A program made the position numbers and the translations under genes. From positions 5,208,001 to 5,272,000 of the forward strand of contig OZ244209.1 in NCBI GenBank assembly GCA_965216885.1: DNA of 64,000 bases, given 5' to 3'. Positions 26,380-34,683 of this stretch are shown here, one piece after another. Within the stretch, counting starts at the first letter, position 1, and each line of letters begins with the position of its first letter. This DNA is from CAYNJG01 sp965216885. Lineage in GTDB: Bacteria > Planctomycetota > Planctomycetia > Pirellulales > Pirellulaceae. The notes below the pieces were generated by a model that was given only the letters and a program-made list of their open reading frames with translations, was not told the origin of the DNA and did no database searches.

Positions 26380-28392
26380 CTAGTTCGTATTGGAATCCGA
26401 GCGACGCTCGGACGTCAGACTGGCCTGAGCGCCAGCGTCCGGATCAGCGAGTGCTTCTTTGCTGACCATGATGCCTGTGACAAACCAACCGTTCTCCAGC
26501 GGTTTGACATAGAGCCCCGCGGGTCCCAGATAACGCCGCACCACCTGGAAATCGGGCATCTTCGTTCCATCAATTTCCGGTTTGCGAAGCACGTTTTCTT
26601 CTTCCGGACCAAGCATACGATTGAGCAACCGACCCAACATCGATTCGGACTCGGGCATCTTTCCCTGCTTGATCAGTTCGTAGGTCGAACGATACTCTTC
26701 GTCCGTTCGGGAAAAGAAACGGAAACTGTCGTCGCCCGCACCAAGCTCAGCCAACTCCTTGTTGATGAGCTGGAAATCGGTACTGGCACTCAATGTTTCG
26801 TGTAGCGGTCGATCCTTCGCCAGAACGTCGGCAAGCAGATCAATGCTGGTGCAGATCAGGAAATACGGATCCGCTTTCTCGTCAGGACCACGGGCAACCG
26901 TCATGGCCGAGTTTGGCAACTTGATGTCGCCCTCACCTGACGAACCGGTGTCCGCTTCAGCACCGGGCAACGGAATGGCACCGGGGAGCGGGACGGAACC
27001 AGGGAGTTCGATGTCCGACAAATCCACCTCGTCGGGAACGATCTCCCAAACCACGTGATCGCCAAGTTTCACTTCCCGCGCATCGGGTTCATCCTTCCAC
27101 AATTTGCGGAGTGCAGCGACGACGGCTTTCTCGTTCTTGACGCGAATGGCAACCAGCAGTCGCTCGCTCTTGGTCGTCGTAGGAAGCTCGTTGTCGGAGA
27201 AAGTGAGAATATGATCGTCGAGATGCGCCAGCAGAGCTTCGCGAATGTTGATCATCGGGCCGTTCTGGTCGGTCTCGAAACTCTTCAGGACGTCCTCCAC
27301 AAACCCTTCACTATCGACGACCTGATCGATCAGCCCTGTCGAGTAGTTGAATCCGTTGAGCACATTCCAGTTCATCGACATCATCGTCGCCAACTCACGC
27401 GGCACCCAGCGAGGAATCGGCATGTGCTTGCTGGCCGGAAATGCCAACATGCGGGCGGCACCGTTGAATTTCGTCGGTTGGTCCGTCACGGGAGGAGCAA
27501 ACACGTAGCTGCGGTGAAGAACCTCGTAGCCCTGCGGTGAAAAATGAATGTATCCCCCGGCACCACGCACAGCATCAAAACCCTGGCCACGCAGGATCTG
27601 CACAAAGTTCGTGCCTCGCGTTCGCTTGCGCTGACTTCTCGAGTTGCGGAGCACTTCGGCGTAGTGAAATGGGTCAATGAACCAGCGAACGTCCGGCTTC
27701 AGATCGCCCGACTCTTTGGAAACGCCATTCATGACTTCTGAGAAAGTGCGCGAGGTAACCAGTCGGTTGGCAGCCTCACCACCCTCCGCGCGGGTCACGA
27801 CATCCGTCAACAAGCCGCGGTGATTCGTCAGCATCAGTTGATTCTGCACGACGACAAAGAAGACTTCCTTGGGCTTCAGTTGCCAAACTTCCTTGGGAAG
27901 CTGAAATTGAGTTACGTTCGATTTGCCGACCGTGATCGAACTTTCGGTCGCCTTACGTTTCTTCAGGTTGGTCGAAAGTGTTGTCTTCAGCTTCGCAACG
28001 GCTTGATCGTGACCGGTGACGTCCACCAGCATGATCACGGCGTGTTCGCCTTGTGCCGGCAGCGTCCGAGCCAGACACGCCTCGCCGGCGAAAACGCCTT
28101 CAAGGTCGTCCCACTTCAAACCAAGCTGCAATTCGGTTTGGCCGAATCGGTTGCGCAACTGGCTGGCCAGATCTTCCGCAAAAGGCTTGATCACTGGATC
28201 ATCCAGCAACTGCCCCAATTGCGTCTTACTGAAGTTTGCGTCGGTCGACTTCATGTCCGGAAACGACACAAACAAACAGGCTGTATCCGGTAAGAGTTGA
28301 TCCGCAGGCATCACCGCACATGCCGACGGAACACAACTCGCGCTGGTCAGCAGAACAAACAGAGTGATGACGCGTTGGATTCTCAATCCCAC
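26380..28392 (-). CDS. large secreted protein, DUF3352-like
   Basis: A 670-residue protein starting at GTG 28392 with a signal peptide (MGLRIQRVITLFVLLTSASC then PSACA). The mature part begins ADQLLPDTACLFVSFPDMK and alternates short strands and helices through FDAVRGAGGYIHFSP and ERLLVAIRVKNEKAVVAAL. This two-fold pattern of a leading LPxxTxxxVxxP block followed by AKLKTTLS-type helices fits planctomycete proteins of the DUF3352 type, whose function is unknown. A proline/glycine loop (PGSVPLPGAIPLPGA, about residue 530) separates two parts. The stop directly adjoins the 209-bp repeats. Confidence 0.65.
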   Translation of the reverse strand: MGLRIQRVITLFVLLTSASCVPSACAVMPADQLLPDTACLFVSFPDMKSTDANFSKTQLGQLLDDPVIKPFAEDLASQLRNRFGQTELQLGLKWDDLEGVFAGEACLARTLPAQGEHAVIMLVDVTGHDQAVAKLKTTLSTNLKKRKATESSITVGKSNVTQFQLPKEVWQLKPKEVFFVVVQNQLMLTNHRGLLTDVVTRAEGGEAANRLVTSRTFSEVMNGVSKESGDLKPDVRWFIDPFHYAEVLRNSRSQRKRTRGTNFVQILRGQGFDAVRGAGGYIHFSPQGYEVLHRSYVFAPPVTDQPTKFNGAARMLAFPASKHMPIPRWVPRELATMMSMNWNVLNGFNYSTGLIDQVVDSEGFVEDVLKSFETDQNGPMINIREALLAHLDDHILTFSDNELPTTTKSERLLVAIRVKNEKAVVAALRKLWKDEPDAREVKLGDHVVWEIVPDEVDLSDIELPGSVPLPGAIPLPGAEADTGSSGEGDIKLPNSAMTVARGPDEKADPYFLICTSIDLLADVLAKDRPLHETLSASTDFQLINKELAELGAGDDSFRFFSRTDEEYRSTYELIKQGKMPESESMLGRLLNRMLGPEEENVLRKPEIDGTKMPDFQVVRRYLGPAGLYVKPLENGWFVTGIMVSKEALADPDAGAQASLTSERRSDSNTN

Positions 28393-28399
28393 GATTAAT

Positions 28400-28405
28400 C
28401 TCCTT
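28400..28405 (-). promoter_or_regulatory. ribosome binding site deciding a GTG start
   Basis: AAGGAG on the minus strand, 7 bases before GTG 28392. The ATG-initiated frame would begin at 28620 with 76 residues that do not resemble a secreted protein, so this site sets the start. Confidence 0.8.
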
Positions 28406-28607
28406 GAAACGCAGAACAGCGTAGTCAAAGCAGGAAAACTGAAGGGAAACCCGGAACATACAGGCTTAAGGGCCACTCTTCTAGCGGCATTTTTTGCTTG
28501 TCGCAAGACAAGACCGCGAGTCTGGGCACTATATAGTCCGTCATTACAAGAGCTTACACAGCCGTTCGTCGGTAGACGATTCTGGTGACCGACTGCATAA
28601 TTCGCCG

Positions 28608-30026
28608 ATGAACACGCCAACCGACAATCTCAGTCACGACCCAATTCACGGGTACATCGCATTCACATCCGGTACGTCGCTAGCTGATGGTGAGATCGCG
28701 GAAAGACAGATTATCGACCATCCGTGGGTCCAACGGATGCGTCATATCCATCAGTTGCAAACGGCATGGTGGGTCTACCCGACCGCAGAACACACTCGTT
28801 TTCAGCACATCTTGGGCGCCATGCATCTCGGCAGTCGAGCCATCGAACGGCTGTACCCAAGCTTGCGAGACGTTTGCACTTCCGGTGGAGAAAGCGTGCC
28901 GAGTCGCGGCTATGTCGAGTCCACGATACGAATGGCGGGGCTTTTGCATGACGTCGGTCACGGTCCTTTTGGCCATTTCTTCGATGCCCATTTTTTGACC
29001 CATTTTGGATTGACCCACGAACGACTGGGCGCTCACATCATTGAACATGAGCTGGGCGATCTACTGCGTTCGGTTCGCCGCAACCCAAACTCCGCTTTGG
29101 AAAAAGGTGAGCAGCTGGACCCGAAACAGATTGCATGGCTGATCCAGCGTCCGGTTGCCGGCGAGGATGCGAGTGAGTTTCCCAAGTGGCTACGCTTCTT
29201 GCGAAGTCTGCTGAGTGGCATCTACACGATCGACAACATGGACTTCGTTCTACGCGACGCATACATGTCGGGCTTCAGCCCCAAATCGTTCGATCTCGAT
29301 CGATTGCTTCACTACAGTTTCTTCAGCGAGCACGGACTCACGATTGCCCGACGCGGCGTGGAATCTCTGTTGCGATTCATGGCGGCGAAATCCGATCTGT
29401 TTAGCAATGTCTATTTTCATCGCACGGTTCGCGGGATCGACCTTGCGCTGGCAGACGTTTTCCCGGCCAGTCGCGAGTTTCTTTTCCCGGGCAACCCTCT
29501 GGAAAACCTCGAAGAATATCTGTATTTCACGGAGACGTCCGTGCTGGTTGACGTTCCCCGCTGGCGATTCAGTGACGATCCGCGAAAGGCCGAGCTGGGA
29601 AGGCAATGGCACGACATCTTCAATCGTCGCGTCCCCCTTCGAATGGCTTGCCAGCGACGCATTCTGTTTTCCGAGGGTGAATCCGAAGCGAGCAGCATCT
29701 TCAGCGACCCCACGCTGGTCGAAGCCAAGCTGCGGAAACTGCTCCCCGAACTGCGCAACGATACCGTCCTGAAGATTGATATCGCTCGGCATATCTACCG
29801 CCCTCACACGCGCGGTCCCGCCGCCAACCAGAACTTCTATTACGACGACGATCGCGATACCGTCCGCTCCCTGTCGGACAATCAGCTGTTTCGCCACCTT
29901 CCCGTGAGTTCGCGAATCTGCAGGATCTACACCCGGCCGGAAGAGGTCGGGCTGGACGCGAGCATTGCCCGGGCCATGGACGAACTGATTGGCTCCACCG
30001 GGCCTGATGACCTGACCAACATGTAG
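28608..30026 (+). CDS. HD-domain phosphohydrolase, SAMHD1/dGTPase-like
   Basis: A 472-residue protein that opens like SAMHD1-type proteins: DPIHGYIAF (11-19), then HTRFQHILGAMHLG (H62, H67), GLLHDVGHGPFGHFFDAHF (H114-D115 of the HD motif) and, further on, DNMDFVLRDAYMSG, which supplies the last metal aspartate. These features fit metal-dependent hydrolases that cleave dNTPs or related nucleotides. The substrate here is unproven. No strong ribosome binding site precedes ATG 28608. It may share a promoter region with the divergent DUF3352-like gene. Confidence 0.85.
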   Translation: MNTPTDNLSHDPIHGYIAFTSGTSLADGEIAERQIIDHPWVQRMRHIHQLQTAWWVYPTAEHTRFQHILGAMHLGSRAIERLYPSLRDVCTSGGESVPSRGYVESTIRMAGLLHDVGHGPFGHFFDAHFLTHFGLTHERLGAHIIEHELGDLLRSVRRNPNSALEKGEQLDPKQIAWLIQRPVAGEDASEFPKWLRFLRSLLSGIYTIDNMDFVLRDAYMSGFSPKSFDLDRLLHYSFFSEHGLTIARRGVESLLRFMAAKSDLFSNVYFHRTVRGIDLALADVFPASREFLFPGNPLENLEEYLYFTETSVLVDVPRWRFSDDPRKAELGRQWHDIFNRRVPLRMACQRRILFSEGESEASSIFSDPTLVEAKLRKLLPELRNDTVLKIDIARHIYRPHTRGPAANQNFYYDDDRDTVRSLSDNQLFRHLPVSSRICRIYTRPEEVGLDASIARAMDELIGSTGPDDLTNM

Positions 30027-30081
30027 GTATGATTCACGTTGGTCTGCCAAACATTCCTCAAGCCATTCGAAATATCTGAAC

Positions 30082-31452
30082 ATGGATCTTTCTGCACTGA
30101 CGGCAATTTCCCCGATCGACGGTCGATATGCCTCCAAGACAGCCGACCTACGCGAAATCTTCAGCGAGTTTGGGCTCATCAAACGACGAGTTGAAGTGGA
30201 AGTGCGTTGGTTGCAGCAGTTGTCCAACCACCAGGAGATTCCAGAAGTTCCTACACTGAGCGAGTCGGCCAACGCGTTGCTGAATGCACTGGTCACGGAC
30301 TTCACGCCGGCCGACGCAGCCCGCGCCAAAGAGATCGAGCGTACCACCAACCACGACGTGAAGGCTGTTGAGTACCTCATCAAGGAACGGATGGCAGGCA
30401 ATGCCGAGCTGGAGGCCATCCAGGAATTCGTGCACTTCGCATGCACGTCCGAAGACATCAACAACCTCGCCCACGCATTGATGCTGCGTGACGGACGTCA
30501 GGCGCTCATGCAACAGATGACTGCGGTCGTGGATGGTATCGACGAACTGGCCGTGCAGTACGCCGCCGTTCCCATGCTCTCTCGCACCCATGGTCAGACA
30601 GCGTCGCCCACGACCGTTGGCAAAGAGTTGTTGAACGTCGCCGCGCGGCTGAGAAGACAGTTAAAAACCACTGGCGACGTGCAACTAATGGGCAAGATCA
30701 ACGGCGCCGTAGGAAATTACAACGCGCACCTTTCCGCCTATCCCAACGTTGACTGGGAATCCAATGCAAAGTCCTTCGTCGAACAGTTCCAGCTACAGTG
30801 GAACAGCCTGACGACTCAGATCGAACCTCACGACTACATCGCCGAGCTGTTCGACGCCATTCAGCGATTCAATGTGATCCTGATTGATTTCGACCGCGAT
30901 GTCTGGGCCTACATCTCGCTGGGCTACTTCAAGCAGAAGACAATCGCCGGTGAAGTTGGATCGTCGACGATGCCGCACAAGGTGAACCCCATCGACTTTG
31001 AAAACTCGGAGGGCAACCTTGGTCTCGCAAACGCCGTGCTGGGGCATATGGCCGAGAAACTGCCGATTTCACGATGGCAGCGAGACCTGACCGACTCGAC
31101 CGTGCTGCGCAATATGGGGGTCGGCTTTGGCTACAGCTCGATCGCCTACGCTTCCACCCTGAAGGGGCTGAGCAAACTGGAACTCAACGAGCAACGTTTG
31201 AGCGAGGATCTGGACAACAGTTGGGAAGTCCTCGCCGAGCCGATTCAAACCGTGATGCGGCGATACGGCATTGAGAAGCCCTACGAAAAACTGAAAGAGC
31301 TGACTCGGGGTCAGAAGATCACTCGCGAAATCCTACAGCAATTCGTCGATACGCTGGACGTGCCCGAAGAAGCAAAACAGTCCATGCGCGAACTGACACC
31401 GTCCACCTATATCGGAAACGCCGTTCAACAAGTTGGCGAGCGGCGTCAGTAG
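30082..31452 (+). CDS. purB: adenylosuccinate lyase
   Basis: A 456-residue enzyme that splits fumarate from SAICAR and adenylosuccinate in purine synthesis. Length and sequence match the E. coli type: MDLSALTAISPIDGRYASK at the start, TSEDINNLAHALML, SRTHGQTASPTTVGKE, and the fumarase/lyase signature GSSTMPHKVNPIDFENSEGN around residue 293. The gene starts 55 bases after the HD gene stop. Confidence 0.96.
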   Translation: MDLSALTAISPIDGRYASKTADLREIFSEFGLIKRRVEVEVRWLQQLSNHQEIPEVPTLSESANALLNALVTDFTPADAARAKEIERTTNHDVKAVEYLIKERMAGNAELEAIQEFVHFACTSEDINNLAHALMLRDGRQALMQQMTAVVDGIDELAVQYAAVPMLSRTHGQTASPTTVGKELLNVAARLRRQLKTTGDVQLMGKINGAVGNYNAHLSAYPNVDWESNAKSFVEQFQLQWNSLTTQIEPHDYIAELFDAIQRFNVILIDFDRDVWAYISLGYFKQKTIAGEVGSSTMPHKVNPIDFENSEGNLGLANAVLGHMAEKLPISRWQRDLTDSTVLRNMGVGFGYSSIAYASTLKGLSKLELNEQRLSEDLDNSWEVLAEPIQTVMRRYGIEKPYEKLKELTRGQKITREILQQFVDTLDVPEEAKQSMRELTPSTYIGNAVQQVGERRQ

Positions 31453-31495
31453 CACGCTGGTGTACAGGCCAGCACCCGCACACCAATCCGGTACG

Positions 31496-31735
31496 TCAGA
31501 CATTCACAGGTGAACGAAACGTCGCCGTCGCGCCGGCTGATTCACGCTCAGTCTCCTCGGGGACGCATTCACACGGACACCCATCATCCGTGCAATCCAG
31601 CTGCTGACCGTCACCAAGATTTCCGATCGGCTTTGCTCCGTCATCGACTGCCTCAATCAAACGCAACTCAATTAAGAAAACAACACCGCTCGCCGCAATG
31701 CACACGAGTGAACCCAACAACCCTACAGACAACAT
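31496..31735 (-). CDS. small single-pass membrane protein, function unknown
   Basis: Seventy-nine residues with one hydrophobic helix (MLSVGLLGSLVCIAASGVVF) at the N-terminus and a polar tail carrying a CTDDGCPCEC cluster. AAGGAAGGCGG lies just before ATG 31735, which supports translation from there rather than from the longer frame to 31849. The cysteines (C-x5-C-x-C-x-C form) could bind a metal or form disulfides outside the membrane. I recognise no family. Confidence 0.5.
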   Translation of the reverse strand: MLSVGLLGSLVCIAASGVVFLIELRLIEAVDDGAKPIGNLGDGQQLDCTDDGCPCECVPEETERESAGATATFRSPVNV

Positions 31736-31770
31736 GTTTCCGCCTTCCTTGCATTTGCCCCGCCCGATAT

Positions 31771-32427
31771 CTACTTTCGTCTGCGGATCAGGAACGGAAC
31801 CGCTACCGCGCAAATCCAGAAACTCGATGGTTCGGGTACCACCTGCCACGTGATATGGTCAATCTCCAGACCGTTTCCGAGCCCCATGTTTGAAATCTGC
31901 AGTCGACTGATTCCTCCGGCGTACCTCACACCAAGAAAACGATCTTCTTCTTTGGAACCAAAGAAAGTGTCATCGGACAGGTCCATCGCATTCAGCATCC
32001 CCAGCGACTGGCCCTCGGCATCGAAGGCCTCAAGCACGACCTGGATATTCCGATCACCGTCCGTCCACGCGAGACCGGCGGCGCTGACTGGTTGAGCGAA
32101 ATCGATACTCAGTACGGGATTCGTATCTGCCAGGAACCAGGAGTGCCCGGGATGTTCGACCGAATCCGACCAGAAGCTTCCGTCTGTGCCGGTCGCGTCG
32201 GGGCCCAGAATCTGACCGCCAGAGAGTGTCAGGAAAGAATCGAGGGCATTGTCCTCGAGGTCCTCAAGGTTACAGCTCGAACAGAACCCCATTGGGCGGT
32301 CTACTACGGACTGGTACGACGAAGGGCCGTAGAACATGGGAACCGCGAATGCTGCCGCGGGATAGCAGAGTAATACTGCCAAGGTGTAAATTGCCTTTGC
32401 CACCACGAAGTTGTTGGTACGACTCAC
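31771..32427 (-). CDS. PEP-CTERM sorting-domain protein
   Basis: A 218-residue exported protein. A signal peptide (about 8-30, YTLAVLLCYPAAAFA) is followed by a beta-rich domain with WSDSVEHPGHSWF and SIDFAQPVSAAGLAWTDGDR, which looks like the jelly-roll domain common in PEP-CTERM proteins. The end is VPEPSSFWICAVAVPFLIRRRK, an exosortase recognition signal. It should be anchored or released at the cell surface. GTG 32427 is chosen because GGGAGAG lies 4 bases before it; the TTG at 32454 has none. The small gene downstream on the same strand may be cotranscribed. Confidence 0.85.
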   Translation of the reverse strand: MSRTNNFVVAKAIYTLAVLLCYPAAAFAVPMFYGPSSYQSVVDRPMGFCSSCNLEDLEDNALDSFLTLSGGQILGPDATGTDGSFWSDSVEHPGHSWFLADTNPVLSIDFAQPVSAAGLAWTDGDRNIQVVLEAFDAEGQSLGMLNAMDLSDDTFFGSKEEDRFLGVRYAGGISRLQISNMGLGNGLEIDHITWQVVPEPSSFWICAVAVPFLIRRRK

Positions 32428-32557
32428 GAGACTCTCCCAGATATTTCGGATCAAACGTTACATGCGGACAACCGCAACCGCGTCAAACTACCCATCCACG
32501 CCATTTCCGCAAGATTAAAACCTCGCATTTCCCACATCTGGTTTCGACTGCTTAACG

Positions 32558-34633
32558 ATGAGTTCCGATCCCCCCAACGACTTGCTGACGCCAACACAGT
32601 ACATGAAGGGGGTTGGACCACGTCGTGCGGAGGCGTTGCTGAAACTGGGCCTGAAGACGGCGCGAGATGTCCTGTTCTTTTTTCCGCGCGACTATGAGGA
32701 CCTCACTTCGACGGCGTCCATCAACGATCTGGAAGAAGGTCCCACGTTTCGACTCATTGGGACCGTGGAAGAAGTCGATCTTCGCACCACGTCCAACGGC
32801 GGCAAGATGCTCGGCGTGCTGATGAAGCAGGACAATGCGCACGTGCGAGCGGTCTGGTTCAATCAGGCGTTTATGGCTCGGCAGTTTCGTCAGGGACAGC
32901 GCATCGTACTGACGGGGGCAGCGAAGCTGCGCGGATTCCGATGGGAGATGTCGCACCCTCGTGTTGAGCATCTTCAGGACGACGAGGATCCAGAAACGGG
33001 CTTACAACCTGTGTATCGGCTGACCAGCGGCATTTCGCAATACCACATGCGTTCGCTGGTGAGACATGCAGTCGAAGCCTACGCGGAACTGGTCAGTGAA
33101 GTCTTCCCTGCCAGGCTGCTGGAGCAGTACGAACTACTGCCGATCGCCGAAGCGTTGCGACTCATTCATTCGCCGTCGGACTCGTCGGACCTGCAAAGTG
33201 CACGCTACCGTTTTGCCTATCAGGAACTGTTCACTATGCAGTTGGGGCTGGCGATGCGCCGTGCATCCGTCACGCTGTCGCAATGCCCTTCCCTGCCCTG
33301 TGACGGCAAGATCCATGCGAGGATTGAACGCCTGTTGCCGTTTGAACTGACGGCCGGGCAACGTCAGGCGATAAGTGAAATCACCGACGACATGGCAGGC
33401 GCTCAGTCCATGAACCGCATGTTGCAGGGAGACGTTGGCAGTGGCAAGACGATGGTCGCCGCGTTTGCCATGCTGGTCGCAATCGCCAACAACCATCAGG
33501 CGGTCATGATGGCCCCCACAGAAATACTCGCTCGACAGCACTATCAAACGTTTTCGAAGCTGCTGGAAAACTCGCGAGTCCGAATCGGCTTGCTCACCGG
33601 CACGCTCAAGGCCGCCGAGCGACGGCAGCTCCTGGAGGAAATCGGAAACGGCGAAGTTGACCTGGTCATCGGCACCCAGGCAGTCGTGCAAAACGGCGTC
33701 GAGTTCGCGAATCTGGGGCTGGCGGTCGTCGACGAGGGGCACCGGTTCGGCGTGAAGCAGCGTGCGCGGTTGCGACAAGCGGATATCGAACCGCACTACC
33801 TGGTGATGACGGCGACGCCCATTCCCCGCACCGTCTCCATGACTGTCTTTGGAGATCTGGATGTATCGCTGCTCAAGGAAGTTCCCGCCGGTCGGCAGCC
33901 AGTACACACGTATGTAGGCACCGAGGACAAGCGTTCGCAGTGGTGGGAATTCATTCGCAAGAAGCTCCGCGAAGGGAGACAGGCCTACATCATTGCTCCG
34001 CTGGTCGATGAAAAGGAAGACCAGGATGTCAGCAGCGTAGAACAGCTTTACGAACAGCTGTGCTCGGAGGAACTGGACGAGTTTCGTGTTGGACTGGTTC
34101 ATGGTCGCATGACAAGCGTCGAAAAACAGGACGCCATGGACCGTTTTCGATCCGGGACATCGCAAGTGCTGGTGGCCACGTCGCTGGTCGAAGTTGGCGT
34201 GGACGTGCCCAACGCCAGCGTGATGACGATCGAAAACGCAGAACGATTCGGGCTCTCTCAGTTGCACCAGTTGCGGGGCCGCGTGGGACGCGGAACGCAA
34301 GCGGGATTCGTGACCGTTTTTTCGCCATCCGATGCTCCGGAGGCGCGTCAGCGTCTGGATGCTTTCGCCAGCACGACGAACGGTTTCGAACTGGCCGAGG
34401 CAGACTTTCGGCTGCGTGGGCCCGGCGATTTGTTTGGCACCAAACAACATGGCCTGCCGCGATTGCGAGTCGCCGATCTACAACATGACCTCGAAATTCT
34501 TCAACAAGCCCGCGATGACGCCCGAGTTCTAATTGAAGCGGACCCGGAGCTCAAGGATGATGCGCTGGCCGAAATCCGCAACCGCGTCATGCTACGATAC
34601 GGGGATTCGTTCGTGCTCGGTGATGTAGGCTAG
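32558..34633 (+). CDS. recG: ATP-dependent DNA helicase RecG
   Basis: A 691-residue helicase that remodels stalled forks and branched recombination intermediates. The N-terminal wedge/OB part begins TQYMKGVGPRRAEALLKLG, with LFFFPRDYED following. Helicase motifs are GDVGSGKTMVA (Walker A, about 291), APTEILARQH, VVDEGHRFGVKQR, MTATPIPRT, LVHGRM, TSLVEVGVDVPNA and QLHQLRGRVGRG. The Walker B box is DEGH where E. coli has DEQH. Length matches the family. Confidence 0.97.
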   Translation: MSSDPPNDLLTPTQYMKGVGPRRAEALLKLGLKTARDVLFFFPRDYEDLTSTASINDLEEGPTFRLIGTVEEVDLRTTSNGGKMLGVLMKQDNAHVRAVWFNQAFMARQFRQGQRIVLTGAAKLRGFRWEMSHPRVEHLQDDEDPETGLQPVYRLTSGISQYHMRSLVRHAVEAYAELVSEVFPARLLEQYELLPIAEALRLIHSPSDSSDLQSARYRFAYQELFTMQLGLAMRRASVTLSQCPSLPCDGKIHARIERLLPFELTAGQRQAISEITDDMAGAQSMNRMLQGDVGSGKTMVAAFAMLVAIANNHQAVMMAPTEILARQHYQTFSKLLENSRVRIGLLTGTLKAAERRQLLEEIGNGEVDLVIGTQAVVQNGVEFANLGLAVVDEGHRFGVKQRARLRQADIEPHYLVMTATPIPRTVSMTVFGDLDVSLLKEVPAGRQPVHTYVGTEDKRSQWWEFIRKKLREGRQAYIIAPLVDEKEDQDVSSVEQLYEQLCSEELDEFRVGLVHGRMTSVEKQDAMDRFRSGTSQVLVATSLVEVGVDVPNASVMTIENAERFGLSQLHQLRGRVGRGTQAGFVTVFSPSDAPEARQRLDAFASTTNGFELAEADFRLRGPGDLFGTKQHGLPRLRVADLQHDLEILQQARDDARVLIEADPELKDDALAEIRNRVMLRYGDSFVLGDVG

Positions 34634-34672
34634 AACCCGTTATGGACAACCAGCTATTGGATCGCCGCTGGC

Positions 34673-34678
34673 AGGAGG
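34673..34678 (+). promoter_or_regulatory. ribosome binding site deciding a GTG start
   Basis: AGGAGG lies 5 bases before GTG 34684. Starting there gives MESILITGGAGFIG, the normal N-terminus of an RmlB protein. The in-frame ATG at 34642 would add 14 residues with no match and has no ribosome binding site. Confidence 0.85.
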
Positions 34679-34683
34679 ACAAA

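Noticed and set aside
28497..28512. CTTGTC-GCAA-GACAAG hairpin as a terminator
   Set aside because: The stem is perfect but is not followed by a T run on either strand, and it lies in a divergent leader; possibly an operator, but with no further support.
33134..34450. 438-codon minus-strand ORF opposite recG
   Set aside because: Shadow of recG with no motif and no ribosome binding site.
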